Below are positions 12,201 to 23,700 of a stretch of 64,000 bases of DNA, in pieces. The first letter of the stretch is position 1, and the number at the start of each line of letters is the position of its first letter. The notes below the pieces were generated by a model, which was not told the origin of the DNA, searched no databases, and worked only from the letters and a program-made list of their open reading frames with translations. This stretch comes from Dipteris shenzhenensis (lineage: Eukaryota > Polypodiophyta > Polypodiopsida > Gleicheniales), in assembly GCA_047967505.1 (NCBI GenBank), contig CM106539.1, one strand, 5' to 3'. A program made the position numbers and the translations under genes.

Positions 12201-15200
12201 GAATATATATATAGTGCATTGTAGTATAGTGGATTGCAAGGTATGGCTTGTAGGCACTTTTTACATTCTTACAGATTGAGGAATCCACTGGTTGCATAGC
12301 TCCCCACATTCGTTGTTGGCACATGTTTCTAGGACTCTCTATGCTGTCACCATTTGATACTTCTCCCAAGAAAGAAGAATCTTTATTAGATTGTGACTCC
12401 GGTCAAAGAATGTTGACTTTAATTAACTAGAATAAGTTTTTGTTACTTTTTCTTTGCATTGGTAAAAGAGAATTGTGGGGCACCCACAAGGGACCAGGAT
12501 TAGTCTAAGAACTACGAATGCATACATTTGACAAACCTTTAATGAATTAAAGTGTTGCTGTTTGTTTAATTAATGTGTAGGACTTGGAAGAGTGCAAAAA
12601 GGCTCACAATTAATGGAGCAAGTGCCAGAAAGCAGGTCCCACAAGGTAAAAAAGCACAAAAAGTGCTAGAAAATGGTGCCTATTAATGAGGGCCCCACGA
12701 GGTTCTAAAAAGGCCATTAAAGCTGCCCTAAAGTGGGCAAAGCTGGAAAGCTAAGCTATTTGTAAAAAATAGCTTTAGAAAGCAGGCCTAGCTTTTTGCG
12801 AGGCCAAGTTTATAAAAGAAGAGCCTTGGAGCTCCAAGATCATTCAAGAGTTGTACTCAGCTTCATGCCCTTCTCAGAGCCAATTGTACAAAGTTATTTT
12901 CTATTGCAATAAAGACCTTCAGGAGGGGGGGGGGGGGGGGGGGGGGGGGGAAGCCCTTCTTTCTAGACCCTTGTGCTGTGTATTGTCTCTCTTCCCCTTT
13001 CTCCCAGCTCTCTTTCATTGCTGCAGATCTAGTCTACTGTCCCTGCTCAGTTCCCAGATGGTTGTACCGCTGATTCTAGCACCATAACCCCAATCACTTA
13101 GCACGTGCTTGCTGTCAGAGGGAGAGAGAGTCTCCCGCGAACTGTATTGAAGTCACCAAGGGGGCACCCTATCTACTGCGATTTGGATTTCCAGCCCTCC
13201 AGGCCTGCTGTGAATTGTTCCAAGAGGAGGAACGTCTACCCATTAGCCCTCTACAAGCTGCAATTTTATTGCACGCAGAGTTTTTGAGGCCTCTGGAACT
13301 GTTTTCAGTGGTATCAAAGCCAAGGTTGCTTGGCAGCAATGTGTTCAAGAAGGCACATTCCATCAACTATTCAGCACAAGGCAAGTTTATCCACGCACAG
13401 CCCCAGCTATGACTACAGAGGAAGGCAGCTCAGCCACCAGATGACCACGTAAGAGTCATCCTATTGGACTCGATGAAGATCTTGATGAAGAAATTGAATA
13501 CGAAAGAATCCAGGAGTACCAGTTCATGAAGTACATGCGTCGATTTTTGCACTTGTTCATGGAGATGATAACTAAGCAAGTTTCTTCTTCCCCCAAAGAC
13601 AGAATTGGTCGCAAGCATTCGCCTGGTTCTAAACAATCTCCTCGGCACCGCCATGCTTCAAGCAAGAATCCCTAAAGTTCTCCTTCAGTTCAAAATATGC
13701 TAGTTCAAAGAAAAGAGGAAGGAGTCTAAAGCCCCATAGAAGATGGAGCAGAAAGCACAGAGGGAGATCTCCCAGCTCCATTCCATCTTCTTCCGGTTCT
13801 GGTTCTGCTTCTTCTTCTTCTTCTTCTTCTACATCTAGAGAGTGTTGTACTCATGGACACAAAAGGCAAAGATGGAGATCAAAAAAAGGGAATTTAAAGG
13901 AGGAGGAAAGTCCATCAAATTTACTACTTTTGATAGAAAGTGTGGGGCAAGTGAGAAAGCTTTGAACTTCATCCGATAGTTCAATATAGCTTTTCAGACA
14001 AGTCACTATCGTGAAAAGTCAAAATTGAAGATTGTAGGCCTCCACCTTACAAACCGTGCCAATGCATGATAGGGAGCTCTTCTTGTGGCAGATGAAGCAC
14101 CTAAGAGGTGGAAGGACTTCAAGAAACAGTTTTTCGAGCAGTCCTTGCAAAAGAAATTTATGATGATGTCCATGTAGCTTGGGAAAGCGTGTCCATTACA
14201 ACCTCAAAGACCCAATTCCTAGCCTTGATGCAGAGCATGCTTTTGAAGAGATCCAGCATTTACAGAAAGAAGTTTATGTTACCCACCATTTGCAGGAAGA
14301 AGTCTATGTTACCCAACCTCCTGGCTTTGAGGTTGAAGGTTCTAAAAGCAAGGTATTCCGCTTCTATGGATTAAAGTAGGCACCCCGGGCTTGGTATTCC
14401 CAGATATATGCTTGTTTGCTTAGTCTTGGCTTTCAGAACAGCCCTACTGAGGCTACCCTCTACATCCGTAAGAGGGGGACAGATTTGCTGATTTTAGTAT
14501 TCTATGTGGGATGACATGCTTGTGACTGGGAGTCTCGGACACATGGTGAGCAAATTGCAGCTTTTAAGCTTGACTTGCAGAAGGCATTTGCTATGTCTAA
14601 TCTTGGTCTTTTGCATTACTATCTAGGCATTCAATTTGCTAACAGTGAGGGGGGGTATTTTGATGTCACAATCCAAGTATATTGGACAGCTTTCGCAGCG
14701 TTTTCAGTTTGAGAATTGCAAGCCAGTATCCACACTATTTTGATGTCACAATCCAAGTATATTGGACAGCTTTTGCAGCGTTTTCAGTTTGAGGATTGCA
14801 AGCCAATATCCACACCATTAGAGCCTAGTTTTCACTTCTCATCTGAGGAGGGCAGCGATGCATGTGATGTTACTCTCTATCAGTAGGCAGTTGGTTGTTT
14901 GATTTATTTATGCCAAACTAGACCCAATCTTCAATATGTTGTCTCACAGTTGAGCAGATATATGCATAGCCCCTCTACTCACCATTGAAAGGCCGTGAAG
15001 CGTGTCTTCAGGTATCTCAAAGGCACTCAGCATTCGGGTCTCCTCTATGAGGCTGAGTCTTCAGTTGTTATGCATGGATTCACTGATAGTGATTGGGCTG
15101 GCTGTTCGGACACACATGTGTCACATAGTAGCAACTGCTTCAAGCTTGGTACTTCATGCATCTCTTGCTTCAGCAAAAGCAAACTACAGTTGCTACTTCT

Positions 15201-18200
15201 AGCTGTGAAGCTGAGTACAGAGCAGCTTTTACAGCTACAGTGGAGTGTGCTTGGCTCCGGAACAGTTATCTTTTTTTTTTCATGAAAGAGACTTCTATTA
15301 AGTATGAAAAAAAAAAAAGCGTGAGCAAGCTTGATGCAGAAATACATCATGCTGGACACGAGAAAAAACGCTCTAGAAGAGTAAGCAAAAACTCAAAAGG
15401 AGCTGAAGAGAAACCAAGGTTGAGGCTGAAAATGCCACCTCAACCTTGATGTAGTCTCTGAGAAAAAAGGAGAGCCCCTCCATTCTGTAAGGAATATAAT
15501 CCTCCTGGAAGAGGCTTCCCTGGAGGACCCTTGCATGCTCGCCCAACTGCCCACCAGAGTGTGAATGGTATCAGCCCAAATATTAGCCAAGGTATGAGAA
15601 GGCCCAAATATTAGCCAAGGTATGAGAAGGGTGGACCTGTGATCCATTAATGGCCTCTGTGCATCTAGCCCTCTAGATTTTTCGAGCAGTAATACTAGCC
15701 AGTATCTCCCAAGCAGAATCCACAAAAGCATGCACTGGTCTATATTGGGAGATAGGCACATCCTCCAAAGAACAAGGCTCAACTAGGTGTAGTCGAATAG
15801 AAATGGCCCAAGAAGCATCCTGCCACTCGTAGAAAATCTGAGGACCTTATAAAGAGAGCCAAGCCACTGATCCCCACGTCATGAAGAAATGAGAGGGGGA
15901 AAAAGTGCTGAGAATCTTGGCAGCCCCTACCCAAATGACTCTCGCATGTCTGCAGTCCTATAAGCAATGATGAATTGACTCCTCTAAAGATGAGCACCTC
16001 GGACAAGTCGAATCTGCCCCAAATTTGGATCTCCACCTATTCACAGCAATCCCTCCATGTATAGAAAGCCAAAAAAATTAAGTAATCTTTCTATTTCTTC
16101 GTGATTTCTAGAGCCTTCTCCAAAAGACTCTCTCCAAGTCAACTGAAACCCGATAGCCCTCCCAATGAGGCGATCTGGAAGGTTTCCAACCTCTATAATT
16201 GATCTGGAACCTTCTAGCATTACTGACCGTGTAACCAAAGAAAGAAAGACTTCTCTCTTGGTTCCCTGCAATAATCCATTCTCACTCTCCGGGGTCCCAA
16301 TGAAGATACTTTATGGGAACTCCTCCATAGAGCCACAACCATCATGAACCCAAAATAGAGAGACGAGGGCTCGGATCTATATGCCAAGAAGAATCCTTTG
16401 ACTCTTCCACAAATGGCATGCCCACAAGAATATCATCTCAAAAAAAAGACAACATGCCACCTGACTGCACATCAAAAACCAAGGCATCCCCCTGTGCCCC
16501 CAAGAAAGCAATGACTTCAAGAGGAATACTTGTCCTAGAGAAAGCCCCCATCCAAAGTGAGCAAACCATAGGTCTATCATCTGTAACCACCCAATCATGG
16601 GGTAGGGCTGCATCTATCTGAAGTATCATCCCTGCACTTCCTCTGAGGTGACTGATCAACTGTTGTTGACGATCTTCTAGAAGCCTTTTGAAGGCTTTCC
16701 AAGAGCCAACCGAAGCGGCTGACCCTCTCTCCCATTTGGACCACTGCATATAAAAAGACAAACCAAGTTGCCTACCATGCTCATCAAGTATGCAATCATT
16801 CCCCTCGATAGACTTCCTGTCAATCTCTTAGAGAGAGGAGGGGTAACTCTCCGAAGGGTACTTCTAAAGCTTGACCAAGCTTTCAGAATAGCAACCAAAA
16901 GTAGGGAGGATAGAGATCTGAGACAAGTAAAGATCCATCTGGTGTTGTCTCTCCAATCTACACCTGAGGAGGGTCTGCATGTCCGAATGCCCTGAACGAA
17001 TAAATTTTTCCAAACCACAAACTTGCAAAGCAGGGCCTTGCATTGCAAATCTGCATCTATAATTTTGAGACACCCCTCCTAGTGGGAAGGATCAAGGTCT
17101 CCCAAGCCACCCTGGCAATAATCTAGCCTACTTCATAAAAAATTCCTTATATGTCTTATGAGTTGAGTGATGCAATCCCTAGAGCTGCACCAACAAGAGC
17201 AAACCTACCAAGCCGTGGCCAACAGAACCTGGTTGACGACCACCACCCTAGATGCAAGGTCTAATCTGGCTGAACTCCAGAAAAGAAGTTTCCTTCTGAT
17301 ACTCTCCAACACCAGAGCAAACTGCTGCGAAGAAGAGATACTCAAACCGACCTGGCATCCTAAGTACCTAACTGACACACCCCTCTGAGTCCAAGTAAAG
17401 CCCAAATAAGGACCCCAGGCTAGAGTGTCATCATCACTGACCCAAAAGCCATTGGACTTGTTCCAGTTAATATGAGCACCTGCTGCCGTACAAAACAAGT
17501 CCAAGGCTATCCAGAAAGAGGTGAGAGTGTGAGGGGAGGCCTCCAAGAAAAAGCAATGTCATCTGCTAGCTTGCAATCGACGAGGTCCTCTTCCTGTCGG
17601 AGCGGTAATCTAAGCCCAAAAATGTCAGCTCGAATATGATAAAAATGCTCATAGCCTCAGCCACAAAAAGAAAGAGAAAAGGGGCAAGAGGGCATCCCTG
17701 ACGGACTGATCTGGGAATCTGATACTTTTTCCCCTGACACCTCCTATAAGTACCTAGCTGTGGGCAGATCTATACAAAGTTGAAAACTCCTCTAATCCAT
17801 GCATCTAACAACCCAAAATGATCAAGGGTGCTCTCCAAGAAATCCCAATCTACCCTTTCATATGCTTTTTCAAAGTCCAGGAGAAGAATGGCTATCTTTT
17901 GTCCACTGTGCATGGCCCACTCTGAAGCTTCCCAAAAAGAGAATATATTTTAAAAAATGCTTCTGCCATGTACAAATCCCATCTGCGTATCATGAATAAG
18001 ATCTGAAAGTATGGGATGCAAACGCAAGCTGATTGCATTTGCCAAGATTTTATAGCAAGTGCGCAATAAAGTGATAGGTCTCCACTATGACACTAAATTT
18101 CTGCACCCTCCTTTTGGGGTTAGATGTATGAGACCCTCTATAATGTTTGAGATATCATAGCCAAAGAGTGTGTTGGTGTGATGTGTTGGTGTGTAGTACT

Positions 18201-18388
18201 AGGTGATCTAGTACCAGTTCATGTGTGAGTGCCACGTGTCATTATGGTACTTATCCCATATGCACTGGGTGCTAGTGTGTGAGTGAGTAGCCTATATAAG
18301 GCTTGTACTTCACTTATCTTGTCATACTTGATGAATGAATGAAAGCCTTCTTCATGTCTTCATTTGAGCATCATTTCCTCACACCCTA

Positions 18389-18437
<49 letters not shown>

Positions 18438-20674
18438 ACCATGTTTCTAATATGGTATCAGAGCCAGGTTCCAGAGCTGCCACGTCACCCTAGTCCTAAC
18501 CCTAATTTGAAACCCTAATCCAGTTTTAGCCTCCATCTCCATCTCACCTCAGCCCTGCCTCATTCTACTTCTACCTACAGCCTTTAGTCTCTGTTTTCTG
18601 CCTCCTTCACAGCCAGCCACCGCCTCATCTCCTGCTGCCTCCTTTGTCCTCTCCGTGCGAGTATTTTTGGTGTTCATTTTCCTCTCCTTGCTTGCTGGTC
18701 GGCAGCTTTCGCGCTTTGAAGGCTAGCTGGTTGGCACTTTCTTCTGCACGTGAGGGTTTCCAAGGCTATTTTGAGGCTGTTTCAGAGCTTTTCGACAACC
18801 AAGGCAGCCTCAACTTGCTGCTGCTGCATACCAGACCACCTGCAAGCAGCTCCAGCGCCATAGTCGCCACCACCTCCGAGCAGTTTCCATGCCTCCAAGT
18901 GCTGCGTACTGGTCTGGCTCTGCATTTCGGAGAATTCTCTTGCCGCTGTGTGTATTTCAGAGTACACAAGACCTCCGAATATCTGATGCAGACGTCTACA
19001 ACACATCTACAACAGCCGCCTTTTGCTTTGGTAACCTTCTGCAACAATTCGGACCCATCCTGTTGAACCACCTTCCATATTTCGGACCTATCTCTGCATT
19101 TTAAAGCCACTCAGCCCATCAACCAGCAGCTGGAAACGCCGTCTTGCATACGTGGAATTTGATGTTCCATTTCAAAGCCCTAGACCAGCCGACACACTTG
19201 CTGGTGGTTTATTTCAGCTGCTGCCCGCCTTCACGAAAGCCTCTTCCATCATGACTTCCTTGTCTTCAAGTTCCCTGCTCGTGGAGAAGTTCAAGGGGGA
19301 AGGCTTTCCCACGTGGCAAACCATGATGCAATTGCTGCTTATGCGTGAAGGAGTTCGGGATGTTGTTGAGGATGACCAGGTTGAGTTACTTGATCAACAC
19401 CACCAAAGGATTTAGAAGCAGCAGAATGCTAAGGCCATTGCCCTCATTGGTCTTTGCTAAGCCGACTCTCTTATCCATCATGTGGATAAGTTTCGAGTCA
19501 ACAGCTAAGCAGATTTGGAATCACCTCGAGACCTTGTTTGGTAATAAAATCACCAACTCTAAAGTCTTTTTGAAGCTCAAGTTTTATGATTTGAAAATGG
19601 AAGAGAGCGATGAGTTCCATGATCATCTAGCCCGGTTTCAATCTCTTGTTCAATAACTTTCAAGTTTGGAGAGCCCACCTAATGATAAATATAAGATGGC
19701 TGTCCTTATGAAGAGTATGCATGGAATTTGTCACTTTGAGCACACTCTTGAAGTCCTTCACCTTGCCACTACCACGTTTGATGATTTTGTGGCACTCCTC
19801 ATTGAGAAGGACCATCGCAATAAGGAAGCCGCTCTTGTCTCTCGTGGTGATCAAGCATTTGCTTCCACAAGCAAATGGAAGACCAACAAGAACATTATTT
19901 GCAGGTTTTGCAAGAGGAAAGGACACATTGAATCCTATTGCTTCAAGAAGAAGGAACAGGAACAAGAGAAGCATCATGCCAATCTCTTGGCTGAAGAACA
20001 GCTGAACCTGAAGAGCCCCCGGAGGAGATACATGCAGCTACAGGCCTCTCTCTTGAGGACGATGATCCTTTCGACCAAGGTTGGGCTTTCTAGGCCCCTA
20101 TGCTATGTGTGTTTGTGTTGAGTCAATAAAGGTTCTCAGCCTTGAGTTGTCCCTAGAAACTGCATGTATTTGGAGTCAATAAGATCTGCCCTGGGTTGTC
20201 CCCCAAAAATTAACTTATTGTCTTTTACTTTGGTTTGATAGTATTAACCACCCAGTTCAGAGTGAGGGGGAGTGACGAGTGATGGTCTACCCTTGCCGGT
20301 TGCAAGTTGACTGAGAAGTCGCTATCACACAGGAGGTGTTGGATAGTTGGACTTGCTCTTTGCAGTATTGCGGTGGATGGGGGATCGGTCTACTCTCGAT
20401 CCCTACTCTTTGAGCGTTGGGTCTCATACTCTTGTTCTGAAGGGGGGTGTTGGAGATATCATAGCCAACAGGTGATCTATTACTAGTTCATGTGTGTCAT
20501 GTGTGTCATGTGTGAGTGCCACGTGTCATTATGGGACTTATCCCATATGCACTAGGTGAGGGGGTGTGTGTGAGTAGCCTATATAAGGCTTGTACTTCAC
20601 TTATCTTGTCATACTCATGAATGAATGAAAGCCTTCTTCATGTCTTCATTTGAGCATCATTTCGTCACACCCTA

Positions 20675-20726
<52 letters not shown>

Positions 20727-23700
20727 CGATGTCTCTAACATGTAAGTGAGTCAAGCGTCACCGGAGTCCCAAACACCCTGCACCGATGAGGTAATGTGAT
20801 CCCCAATCATATCCCAAAAGATTAGAAAAAAAGAGGGTGTAAGTCCGTCTGAACGTGGGCACTTCCCCTTATGAAGGCTAAGAAGCGTAGACTTAAACTC
20901 TATGTTGGTGAAAGGTGCATCAAGAGAGAACCTCGTAACAGGTTTCACCAACCTAGAAATACACTACCAAATGGACTGCTTAGCATCATCAATGGCCTCG
21001 CTACCAGGATCTGCTGAGAGAAGGGAGGCATAGAAATCTGTAGCTACGCGCACGACGGCATCCGGATCTAACTGTCAAACCATGTCTGGAGTTAATGAGA
21101 TGAGAAACAATATGTCTGGGGCCATGAGTAGAGAAAAAAAGCTTATTGACCCTACCTCCCATCTGGATCCAAAAGGATGCTGGTGCATGAAAGGCATAAT
21201 CTGCTCTCTGATCTAACAAAATCTACTGATGAGCCCTTGCTGCAGCAACGCACTCCTGAATCCAAGCATCAAGTGGCCTCTTCTACTCTTCCCTCTGGAA
21301 GGCTGCCAACTGCTGGTGAACACCAATCTCTTGTCTAAGAATCTCACGTCTCCCGGTACTCGCAAGTAGATGGTAAAAGTCACTAATATCGAGGAGATGG
21401 CGCGTGCCAAATGTGGCGAGGAAGGCACCCCACCCTACAAGTGAGAAACCCAGATCTACAAAGCTACATCTATGAGGTCCTCCTCTGCATAAAGGGCATC
21501 ATGAATCCTAATACTGGCGAACCGATCTCTCAAGTGCGGTTCAAAAATCATCACAACACTACCAGAAAGTGATCCGAAGTAGAAACACCAGGGGCAATGC
21601 AAACTGAGCCCCCTTTATCCAAGGCCCAATCGTCAACATAGAAACGGTCAATCCGTGCATGGATACGCATCTGTGGTCTCTTGCTCGAGCAAGAAAACAG
21701 AAGTGAGTGTGACTGAGTGTGAAAGGTATCATCAAACCAAGCATCTCTGCCACTGAAACTGAAGAGGAATGCATCCCAAGCTGCCCTCTCCTAGGAGTGA
21801 AGGCCACCCTCTCTGCCTCCTTTTTTGTCTGAGGGCAACTCCTCCATGTTGAAGTCTCCTCCAATGACCCACGAATCTACAATGGGGGCCCAGGAGAGTA
21901 ACTCCTTCCAGAACAGGACACGATCCCCTCTATTACTGGGGGCTAGAGGTTGAGGAATCCAACCTTACATCCTCTATTAAAAGAAGAATCCACTGGGCTC
22001 TAGAGGGGAAGATAACTCCATGTCCAACAACCAAGGGGAGAAAAGAGTCTGACATTGAAATGCATGTACCTCCCCTAGTGCCCAAAGAAGGTGTCCAAAA
22101 AGTGTGGCCTGAAAGCATTTTACCTTACTTTATGCAATCTCTGTCATCCAGCTTGTGCTTCTGAATGAATATGACATCAATGGAGCCACCACTAAGACCT
22201 GGATGAAGCCGATTCATGATCAGCTGTCCACGAGAGCGATGAGGGACGCCACCATGTCCCTGTATGTTCCAACTAGCAATCCTCATTGACAGGAGGAAGT
22301 AGCATGGAACATCTTACTTGACCTAGTCGCGGAAATAAACCCCTCAATGGGGAAAGACCTCTTGCTCAAAGAGCAAGGGAGGAAGCCGAGTGGGGGATAC
22401 TTCAGCCCCCCACACCATGGAGGGGGGTTTGTAGGCCATTCTATGGGCTATCCATAGGTGCCACTCATTCCTTGGTATGTGCCTTGTAGGCCTAGTTACA
22501 GTAAATTAGGTCCGTTGGTACAGTTAGTACACACACCACTTAGGACACTTAGGACACTTAGTCCAGTTAACACACTTTGCCCTAGGGTTCTATTGTATTG
22601 GCTCTCTCTTGTATTTTCACTCAGTTTTGCAACAACTCATTACAATAGCTCGTTTTTGCCTCCATTCCTTGCATTCTTGAGCTTTCTTTGCTTCCCCTAG
22701 CCTACAACTGAATGCTGCATCTAACTGCAGAGGAGATGCCCCAAGCTTAGCCCGGATGATCTAATGAGGGACAGATGGCTTGCTACATATCATCCGTGAG
22801 AGTAGGAGAACCTGTAATCTCTCCACTCAAGTTCACTCTGTGTCGGTCTGGTCCCCAACAAGTGCTACCATACATGCCCACAGGTCAGACCAAGGAGTCG
22901 AAAAGGAGAACCTTGGTCTGCGGGTCCTGAAAGTGCGAGTGGAAGCATTGTCTCTCCAATTGGTGGACCAGGGAAGCGTAACCTCTACTCAGGCAGGCTT
23001 GCATCGCCAGTCTCATCGTGAAGAAAACAAAACTTCCAAGTATGTGTATGATGAAGCGATCTCAATTGGTGCCCCATCAAATATAAATTGCTCTCTGTGT
23101 GCGGCTGCTCTAGAGGTGTTGAAGATCATAACCTTGGTCTTACCCAGGTTGACCCTCAAGTCATGAGACTCACAAAAAACCAGTAGTGCATCTAGTTGTC
23201 TCTGGAGCCCCTTAGCGGACGAGGATAAGAGCACCACATCATCAGCGTACAAAAGGATCCGTACAAAAGGATCTGAAGCAAGTAACAAGTGAGAGAACAA
23301 CCAGCACCTCATAGTGTCCTCATAAAAGACTCAAGCTCGTCTATGTAGAGGCCAAACAAGGTCGACCTTGCTTGACCCCAGTGGTGCTCAGGATCTCATC
23401 TACCCATCTGCCCCCCATCCAAACCCTACCAGAAACCCTCTCATAAAGTGCCATAACAGCCCAAACTATCTCTGGCCCATATCCCAGCTCCTGTAACCTC
23501 CTGATGAGGCGTGCTTGAGGTACTGTATCAAAGGCTTTTGGTAAAATCCACAAAGCAGCAATATACCCTCTGTCTCAATGTCCTGGCCTCCTCTATGATG
23601 CTCCTAAGTGTCAGGATCTGATCCATGTCCCATGGTCACATCGAAAGCCTGCCTGTCCATCTGCTCTAAGTCCCTGCATCGCTACATAGCAACTAAACTC

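Larger units (their letters stand above)
14241..15270 (+). pseudogene. Copia RT and RNase H relic fused to the Gypsy gag
   Basis: The + strand gives [36 protein letters not shown], a decayed YVDD region (FYVG), [12 protein letters not shown], then [30 protein letters not shown] and, shifted, [13 protein letters not shown]. This is Copia RT then RNase H, broken by several frameshifts. Two tandem duplications lie inside it (14257-14316 and 14657-14816). The end is cut by the poly-T tail of a minus-strand LINE at 15271. Confidence 0.85.
18144..20740 (+). mobile_element. Non-autonomous gag-only LTR retrotransposon
   Basis: This 2.6 kb element has two related LTRs (309 and 293 bp), a tRNA-iMet primer site, one gag and a polypurine tract (20440-20447), but no protease, integrase or RT. 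The flanking 5-mers tataa (18139-18143) and tgtaa (20741-20745) fit a target duplication with one change. It sits in the minus-strand LINE, whose RT resumes on both sides. It resembles the gag-only class called TR-GAG in plants. Movement would depend on enzymes from another element. Confidence 0.88.
15271..22290 (-). mobile_element. L1-type LINE (family 2), long but broken copy
   Basis: Minus-strand element. The endonuclease starts at about 22287 with [14 protein letters not shown] and the end of the element is a T run at 15271-15280 (poly-A tail). Parts in order: endonuclease 22287-20970, RT start 20951-20750 ([17 protein letters not shown]), RT core 18138-17553, post-RT region 17546-15393. 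A gag-only LTR element (18144-20740) splits the RT. Many stops and shifts are present. The tail lies inside a Copia RNase H, so the LINE inserted there; I could not find the matching target duplication on the right. Confidence 0.85.

Noticed and set aside
12925-12950. G26, C16 (29222) and G18 (54253) runs as functional signals
   Set aside because: Homopolymer runs of this sort expand by slippage and are error-prone in assemblies; noted only as repeats.
18453-18465. TGGTATCAGAGCC sites as possible tRNA gene fragments
   Set aside because: Each sits at an LTR end; they are primer-binding sites complementary to tRNA-iMet. No cloverleaf surrounds them.
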